Positions 5,407 through 10,034 of a stretch of DNA of 10,034 bases are shown one piece after another. The position numbers and the translations under genes were made by a program. Origin of the DNA: Rhodothermia bacterium. GTDB taxonomy: Bacteria > Bacteroidota > Rhodothermia > Balneolales > Natronogracilivirgulaceae. Numbering within the stretch: position 1 is the stretch's first letter; each line of letters starts with the position of its first letter. The notes under the pieces were generated by a model. It saw only the letters and a program-made list of their open reading frames with translations. It ran no database searches and was not told the DNA's origin. The DNA is taken from NCBI GenBank assembly GCA_007122185.1, contig SKUI01000112.1, positions 1 to 10,034 of the forward strand. The letters run 5' to 3'.

Positions 5407-7401
5407 ATGCACCACATCCGCAGTTTTTTTATTTTTCTGATGCTGACAAGCATCCTTGTTTTTTTTCCGTATCCGGCCCTGCAGGCCCAGACCGGCGCCG
5501 GAGACTTTTCGCTCGGGAACGAGTTGCTCCGGCAAGGCAAGTTTGAGGAGGCATACGAGATTTTTGAGCTAATGCTCCGGGAAAATCCGCGCTCCTATGC
5601 CGTCTATGACCGAGCCGCAACCGCCCTGGTGCAGCTCAAGCGCTATGATGATGCCATTCAGATCACCAAGGAGCGGCTTGATCGTGTGGGTGATGACAGC
5701 AATACGCACATCAAACTGGGAGAAATCTACGATATTTCGGGCAGGCGCGACGATGCCATGGAGACATGGAACCACGTGCTCCGTCAGCATGCGCAAAATG
5801 CCCAGGTTTACCGGCGTGTGGCGGAAACCATGAACCAGCGGAGGCTTTTTCGTGAAGCAATCCGGGTTTATGAAGCGGCAAGGGAGCAAGTTGGTGATGC
5901 CAATCTCTTCGCTTTCGAAATTGCCAACAATTATCTCGCCATCGCCGATTTTGAATCAGCCATCAGTGAATATCTTGATATTATCGGCCGCGACAACCGG
6001 CGCATGAGCCTGATCCAGCGTCAGCTTCTGAACTACGATGAACGAAGGCTGTACGACACCGCAATCCTGCTGACCGAGGAACGCCTTGGCCGGCTTTCAT
6101 CCGGCAGCGAAGCTGACCTTGCTTACCGGGATTTTCTGGCCTGGATCACTATGGAGCGCGGGCTCTATCGCAGGGCACTGGCGGCGGCACGCACCCTGGA
6201 ACGTCACAGCAACAATGAGCGTCACGCCATGTTCCGCATGGGGCGGGATTTGCGAAGCAGGGGTCAATTTGAGCTTTCCGAGCAGGCTTTCCGGTACTAT
6301 CTGGAGCTTGACACGCATCCGCTCCAGGCCCGAAGCCATGAGGAGCTCTCCCGTACCTACCAGGAATGGGCCGGATATCTGGCGGACCGGAACCTGGATT
6401 TTGACGGTGCCGCCGACTCCCTGTACCGAAAGGCATTTGACACTGCAGATCAGCTTGCCAGCCAATTTCCACGCTATGACCGGATGATGCAGACGCTGGC
6501 CATCCAGTCCGAGCTGGCACTGGACCATCTCAAAGAACCCGGGAAAGCTGCGGTGTACCATCAGAAAATGGAGCGTATTGCCAGAAACGATAATGAAATG
6601 GCGCTGGCCCACTATGTTGAGGGACGGCTTTTGCTGTTCGACGGAAACTTTTCCATGGCAAGGGTATCGTTCACCCGCAGCAACCGGATTGCCGATGGGG
6701 GGGAAATCGCCGACAAGAGCCGCTACTACCTCGGCCTGGGTGATTTTTACAACGGTGATTTTACTTACGCCAGGCTGCAGCTTCGGTCCTTGGAGCGGCA
6801 GAATTACTCGTGGTACGCCAACAATGCCCTGCAATTACGGTTTATCATCCAGGAGGGACACGAGGAAGGCGGTGAAAACAGTGAGCTGCACCGCATTGCC
6901 CGGGCCCGCTATCTCTTTGACACCGGACGTTATGCCGAGGCGGCCGATTTGCTTGTGCCGGTTCTCGATGAGCCGGCTGCCAACCCGCTTCATGGCGAAA
7001 CAATGCTGTTGCTCACGCAGACGTTACGCAGGATCCATCCCGAAATTGCTTTTCGGGTCGTCGACCGGCACACCCGTCGCCCATCCGTACGCCAGGCCGC
7101 CGGCGAACGCCTGCTCTGGGAGCGCGCCAGGCTGGCGGAAGTGGTCTACCTCATGCAGCAGCGCGATCCGGAAAACAACCGGTCTGCCGAAGGTGTGGTT
7201 CCGGCCGGACTTTTGGCCTATCCGTTTTCTGCGGAGGAGCGGTTTTATGGAAGGGATGAAGATCCGGGCCCGATACTGCTTGGCGCCGACGGGGTCACCG
7301 GTTACTACGAAGAGCTCCTGTTAAACTATCCGGAAGGATATTACTCCGATATCGCCAGGAACCGGATCCGCGACCTGGAGCGGCATGCGCGGGAGCTGTG
7401 A
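5407..7401 (+). CDS. Exported tetratricopeptide-repeat protein
   Basis: This is a 664-residue protein made mostly of helical repeats. The N-terminus is a signal peptide: MHHIRSFFIFLMLTSILVFF, then PYPALQAQ, with a likely cut after residue 28. Clear TPR units occupy about 33-195, for example FSLGNELLRQGKFEEAYEIF (34-53), ALVQLKRYDDAI (73-84) and VAETMNQRRLFREAIRVYE (138-156). More divergent units follow through about 560, such as LGLGDFYNGDFTYARLQL and ARYLFDTGRYAEAADLLV. The C-terminal YYEELLLNYPEGYYSDIARN resembles the TPR tails of envelope-assembly proteins. I chose the ATG at 5407-5409 because it starts the signal peptide; the frame extends upstream to a TTG at 5278 without recognisable sequence. 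It probably acts in the periplasm as a scaffold or lipoprotein-like partner, but no specific role can be read. The amidotransferase-like gene follows 72 bases on. Confidence 0.88.
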   Translation: MHHIRSFFIFLMLTSILVFFPYPALQAQTGAGDFSLGNELLRQGKFEEAYEIFELMLRENPRSYAVYDRAATALVQLKRYDDAIQITKERLDRVGDDSNTHIKLGEIYDISGRRDDAMETWNHVLRQHAQNAQVYRRVAETMNQRRLFREAIRVYEAAREQVGDANLFAFEIANNYLAIADFESAISEYLDIIGRDNRRMSLIQRQLLNYDERRLYDTAILLTEERLGRLSSGSEADLAYRDFLAWITMERGLYRRALAAARTLERHSNNERHAMFRMGRDLRSRGQFELSEQAFRYYLELDTHPLQARSHEELSRTYQEWAGYLADRNLDFDGAADSLYRKAFDTADQLASQFPRYDRMMQTLAIQSELALDHLKEPGKAAVYHQKMERIARNDNEMALAHYVEGRLLLFDGNFSMARVSFTRSNRIADGGEIADKSRYYLGLGDFYNGDFTYARLQLRSLERQNYSWYANNALQLRFIIQEGHEEGGENSELHRIARARYLFDTGRYAEAADLLVPVLDEPAANPLHGETMLLLTQTLRRIHPEIAFRVVDRHTRRPSVRQAAGERLLWERARLAEVVYLMQQRDPENNRSAEGVVPAGLLAYPFSAEERFYGRDEDPGPILLGADGVTGYYEELLLNYPEGYYSDIARNRIRDLERHAREL

Positions 7402-7421
7402 TTTTTTTCTGCAACAAGGCC

Positions 7422-7435
7422 GCCACTTTAGTGGC
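7422..7435 (+). other. Small hairpin between the TPR gene and the amidotransferase-like gene
   Basis: gccact (7422-7427) and agtggc (7430-7435) are complementary and could form a five- to six-base stem with a tiny loop, 20 bases after the TPR stop codon. No T-run follows, so termination is doubtful. It may influence expression of the downstream gene or be chance. Confidence 0.2.
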
Positions 7436-7473
7436 AAAGGGAATACGTATCCACCAAAAACAGTGATGATTTT

Positions 7474-8835
7474 ATGGTATCCACAACTTCTTTCGGCTCC
7501 TGCCTAACCAATCGGTTTCCTGTGGCAGCACTGCTTGCGGTCATGCTGCTAGCGTTCGCGCCAGCGGCACAGACCCAGTCTGCCTACGTGCTGATCCCGA
7601 TGGATGACAGCCAGCGCAACCACCTGAAAGCTTACGGAGTAATGTTTCAGCATCTTCTGGATGGCCATACGGGAAAATGGCTACTGAATTACCGCGGGGG
7701 CAGTTTCCTCGCGCCGCAGACTGAAACCATGGTGCGGCAGAGCCGGGTCCGGGGCGTCTCCATGGAACAGATTTCAGCTATTCGGGCCAGGCAGATCATA
7801 GAAGAAGTTGAACGCCCGAATGTAAACATGTCGGTGGTGGAACTTGAAAAAGCGCCACGGATCGCTGTCTACACGCCTGATCATGCCCTGCCGTGGGATG
7901 ACGCCGTGACCCTTGCCCTGACCTATGCCGAAGTTCCCTATGAGACCATTTATAACAAGGAAGTGCTTCAGGGAGCCCTTGAGGATTTTGACTGGCTGCA
8001 CCTGCACCATGAAGACTTCACCGGGCAGCATGGAAAATTCTGGTTCGCCTACCGCAATCAGCCGTGGTATATCCGGCAGGTGCGTGATCTGGAGGACATG
8101 GCCGCGGAAATGGGATTCGAAAAGGTTTCCGAGATGAAAAAGGCCGTGGTGTGGACCATCCGGGAATTCATTGAAGAGGGTGGATTCCTTTTTGCCATGT
8201 GCTCGGGCACGGACACGTTCGATATTGCGCTGGCTGCCATGGAGGTCGACATCGTCCCGATGCAGTTCGATGGTGATCCGGCTGACCCGGATGCCAATGA
8301 AAAACTGGATTTCCGAAACGCACTTGCTTTTACAGACTTTGAAGTAACCCTTGATCCTGCCGAATACCGTCACGGCAACATAGACATACTCGACGTGCAG
8401 CAGCGCATGGCGGAGGTCGACGAAGAGATGGACTTTTTTACGCTTTTCAACTTTTCAGCTAAGTGGGATCCGGTCCCGACCATGCTCACACAGAACCATG
8501 TCAGCAGCATCAAGGGTTTTTACGGCCAGACCACTGCATTCCGTAAGGAAACCATCAAGAGCAATGTGGTGATCATGGCACAGACACCGGGGCGTAATGA
8601 GGCCAAATACATCCATGGTAATCTTGGCGAAGGGTTTTTCACGTTTTATGGCGGACACGACCCGGAGGATTACACCCATCGCGTTGGTGATCCCCCGACC
8701 GAGCTGGAGCTCTTCCCCAACAGTCCGGGGTACCGGTTGATCCTCAACAATATTCTTTTCCCTGCAGCTCAAAAGCAGGAAATGCAGACACTGCGCGATA
8801 AGCAGCAGTTTTATCGGTTCGCCTCCGGCTACTGA
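7474..8835 (+). CDS. Exported 'asparagine synthetase B'-labelled family protein, class I GATase-like fold
   Basis: This is a 453-residue exported protein with a signal peptide at about 1-35 (hydrophobic core ALLAVMLLAFAPAA). The mature N-terminus, YVLIPMDDSQRNHLKAYGV (38-56), then WLLNYRGGSF (69-78), matches my memory of a Bacteroidota family commonly named asparagine synthetase B. It lacks what true AsnB needs: an N-terminal catalytic Cys2 glutaminase domain and the SGGxDS ATP site, and it is shorter than the usual 500-plus residues. Instead, residues 128-260 look like a class I glutamine-amidotransferase/ThuA-like fold. RIAVYTPDHA is strand one, DFDWLHLHHEDF (171-182) follows, and FIEEGGFLFAMCSGTDTFDI (232-251) places C243 in a nucleophile-elbow-like turn. 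GGHDPEDY (393-400) supplies a candidate histidine, H395. It follows the TPR gene on the same strand. The fold call is inference; the enzymatic role is unknown. Confidence 0.75.
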   Translation: MVSTTSFGSCLTNRFPVAALLAVMLLAFAPAAQTQSAYVLIPMDDSQRNHLKAYGVMFQHLLDGHTGKWLLNYRGGSFLAPQTETMVRQSRVRGVSMEQISAIRARQIIEEVERPNVNMSVVELEKAPRIAVYTPDHALPWDDAVTLALTYAEVPYETIYNKEVLQGALEDFDWLHLHHEDFTGQHGKFWFAYRNQPWYIRQVRDLEDMAAEMGFEKVSEMKKAVVWTIREFIEEGGFLFAMCSGTDTFDIALAAMEVDIVPMQFDGDPADPDANEKLDFRNALAFTDFEVTLDPAEYRHGNIDILDVQQRMAEVDEEMDFFTLFNFSAKWDPVPTMLTQNHVSSIKGFYGQTTAFRKETIKSNVVIMAQTPGRNEAKYIHGNLGEGFFTFYGGHDPEDYTHRVGDPPTELELFPNSPGYRLILNNILFPAAQKQEMQTLRDKQQFYRFASGY

Positions 8836-8892
8836 GCAACCGGGTTTTTAATCATCCGGATTTTGAGCATCCGGCCATTGAGTATCCGGCCC
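8832..8892. repeat. 15-base tandem repeats in the convergent spacer
   Basis: Three units with an exact 15-base period are visible: ttaatcatccggatt (8848-8862), ttgagcatccggcca (8863-8877) and ttgagtatccggccc (8878-8892). A weaker fourth, ctgagcaaccgggtt (8832-8846), contains the stop codon of the plus-strand gene. The shared core is TCATCCGG or close to it. The array fills most of the 114 bases between two converging genes, where bidirectional termination would be expected, but no classic hairpin with a T-run is evident. Confidence 0.65.
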
Positions 8893-8949
8893 CATGCAAA
8901 GATCCACTGCCTTGGGCATACTCACAGGATCAGTGATTTCCGGTTGGGA

Positions 8950-9747
8950 TCAGCTGCTGCTTTCTCCCTCGAAATGCTTTTTAGCCGCATCCCAGATTGC
9001 GTCCATTTCTTCCAGCGTGGCATCTTTCAGTTTTTTTCCCTGCTGGCTGAGCACCTCTTCGATATACTGAAAGCGTTGCTTGAATTTTCGGTTGGTCAGG
9101 CGCAGGCAATCCTCGGAATTCAGCCCTGCAAGTCGCCCCACATTCACCATCGAAAATAGAAGATCGCCGAATTCTCCGGCTTTTTCCTCTTCATCCCCTT
9201 TCTGTGCTGCTTTTTTGAACTCCTCGATCTCCTCAGCCAATTTGGGCCATGCCTCTTCCCAGGTCTGCCAGTCAAAACCAACAGCGGCGGCCTTTTCCTG
9301 CATGCGTTGTGCCTTTATCAGGGCGGGAAGCGTATCCGGTACTCCCTGGAGCACCGAACTTCGTTCTTTTTCCTTCATCTTGAGATCTTCCCAGTTGCGA
9401 ACAACTGTGGCAGAATCGCCGGCTTGGGTATCTGCAAAGACGTGGGGATGTCTGCGGATCAGTTTCTCCTGGATCCCGTAGATGACATCACCAATGTTGA
9501 AGCGTCCGGATTCACGCGCTATTTCGGTATGAAATACCACATGAAGGAGAAGGTCTCCCAGTTCCTTTTTGAGTTCGGCAGGATCGTCATTGTCGATTGC
9601 CTCAATAGCCTCGTAAATTTCCTCTACCATCAGGTCTTTGATGGATTCGTGTGTCTGCTGGCGGTCCCAGGGACATTCCCTTCGGAGGATGGCCATGATT
9701 TCTACGAGGTCTGTAAAGCTGCGGGAGGGACTTCTTTGTTCGGACAT
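8950..9747 (-). CDS. mazG: MazG nucleoside triphosphate pyrophosphohydrolase
   Basis: This 265-residue full-length MazG has two tandem MazG domains, the arrangement of the E. coli-type housekeeping enzyme that hydrolyses NTPs and dNTPs to monophosphate and pyrophosphate in the cytoplasm. The first domain (about 11-115) has the signature CPWDRQQTHESIKDLMVEEI (25-44) and ELGDLLLHVVFH (62-73), with the metal-binding pattern EExxE plus ExxD. The linker RRHPHVF (98-104) and NWEDLKMKEK are also typical. The second domain (about 145-255) contains VGFDWQTWEEAWPKLAEEIE (156-175) and EFGDLLFSMVNVGR (192-205). I chose the ATG at 9745-9747 because family members begin shortly before the FxxLVxIMxxLR helix. 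The frame stays open further upstream but overlaps the preceding gene. It starts seven bases after the RraB-like stop, so the two are probably co-transcribed. Confidence 0.96.
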   Translation of the reverse strand: MSEQRSPSRSFTDLVEIMAILRRECPWDRQQTHESIKDLMVEEIYEAIEAIDNDDPAELKKELGDLLLHVVFHTEIARESGRFNIGDVIYGIQEKLIRRHPHVFADTQAGDSATVVRNWEDLKMKEKERSSVLQGVPDTLPALIKAQRMQEKAAAVGFDWQTWEEAWPKLAEEIEEFKKAAQKGDEEEKAGEFGDLLFSMVNVGRLAGLNSEDCLRLTNRKFKQRFQYIEEVLSQQGKKLKDATLEEMDAIWDAAKKHFEGESSS

Positions 9748-9754
9748 GTAACGT

Positions 9755-10034
9755 TTAGGAGAGTGAATCCAGCTCCCATCTCTTGAACGATCCGCCGTAG
9801 AACTCGGACAAATCCGACAGGTAGTCACACAAATCACTCAAAGTCTGGTGATCAGGTGATACCAGTGCGTGTGCAAGGAGAATCCAGCAGGAGCCGGCAG
9901 GCATGACATTAACTTCCCAATGCTCTTTCTGCAATCGGGCTGCCAGATAATATGCGGAACTTTCCTCGTACAATTCAATATAAAAAACGATTGGCCTCTC
10001 CGGTTCAGCAGGCCTGTAACCAAAATCAGGAAAA
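9755..10034 (-). CDS. RraB-like (ribonuclease E inhibitor RraB family) protein, N-terminus beyond right edge
   Basis: The visible 92 C-terminal residues form one RraB-like alpha/beta domain. A first strand, IVFYIELY, is followed by a helix, SSAYYLAARLQKEHWEV. Then come a strand, SCWILLAHAL, and a helix, TLSDLCDYLSDLSEFYGGSF, ending in RWELDSL. The ending, EFYGGSFKRWE, corresponds to the family's typical YGG-x-YDGWE close. RraB proteins inhibit RNase E in proteobacteria; in other groups the domain also occurs in proteins of unknown role, so inhibition of a ribonuclease is not assured here. The residues ahead of it (FPDFGYRPAEPERP) suggest a longer protein with another domain off the edge. The stop (9755-9757) is seven bases from the mazG start. 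The assignment rests on motif recall from a partial sequence. Confidence 0.6.
   Translation of the reverse strand, partial: FPDFGYRPAEPERPIVFYIELYEESSAYYLAARLQKEHWEVNVMPAGSCWILLAHALVSPDHQTLSDLCDYLSDLSEFYGGSFKRWELDSLS

Noticed and set aside
6097..6834. A 245-codon minus-strand frame, and a 248-codon plus-strand frame at 6578-7324, inside the TPR gene
   Set aside because: The long TPR frame with its signal peptide and repeats explains the region. The other frames are odd in composition and are expected by-products of its codon usage.
7774..8373. A 199-codon minus-strand frame opposite the amidotransferase-like gene
   Set aside because: There are no domains, and it mirrors a conserved-looking plus-strand protein; it is most likely a shadow frame.
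8836..8949. Intrinsic bidirectional terminator between the converging genes
   Set aside because: Only short, palindromic ccgg-type pairings are present, and no stem is followed by a clear T-run; the 15-base repeat is the better description.

Overview
The window (about half G+C) reads as a chromosomal segment of a Bacteroidota-related bacterium, plausibly of the Balneolota/Rhodothermota branch. This is inferred from three things: a Bacteroidetes-type ECF sigma factor paired with a FecR anti-sigma factor carrying a C-terminal DUF4974/STN-like domain, an exported protein of the kind usually labelled 'asparagine synthetase B' in Bacteroidota genomes, and the near absence of Shine-Dalgarno sequences before the genes. 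I see no tRNA or rRNA, IS element, phage gene or CRISPR array.

Left part, all minus strand, read from right to left: ECF sigma factor (start near 4256), FecR-like anti-sigma factor, a 320-base gap rich in repeats, a short exported STN-domain protein, an O-methyltransferase overlapping it by four bases, a 224-base gap with a strong dyad, and the N-terminal two-thirds or so of an OmpP1/FadL-type outer-membrane transporter that runs off the left edge. This looks like a cell-surface signalling locus, but the usual TonB-dependent receptor is absent. The only STN domain outside FecR sits on a small stand-alone periplasmic protein.

Middle and right part, plus strand: maf (nucleotide pyrophosphatase) is divergent from the sigma factor. 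It is followed by a 664-residue exported TPR protein and the exported 'asparagine synthetase B'-like protein, which really looks like a class I glutamine-amidotransferase-fold protein.

Far right, minus strand: mazG (nucleoside triphosphate pyrophosphohydrolase), preceded seven bases upstream by the C-terminal part of an RraB-like protein that runs off the right edge. mazG converges with the amidotransferase-like gene over a short spacer built of 15-base repeats.

Most genes are ordinary housekeeping or envelope genes. The parts worth a second look are the receptor-less FecI/FecR/STN/methyltransferase unit, the non-coding repeats and dyads around it, and the exported amidotransferase-like family.
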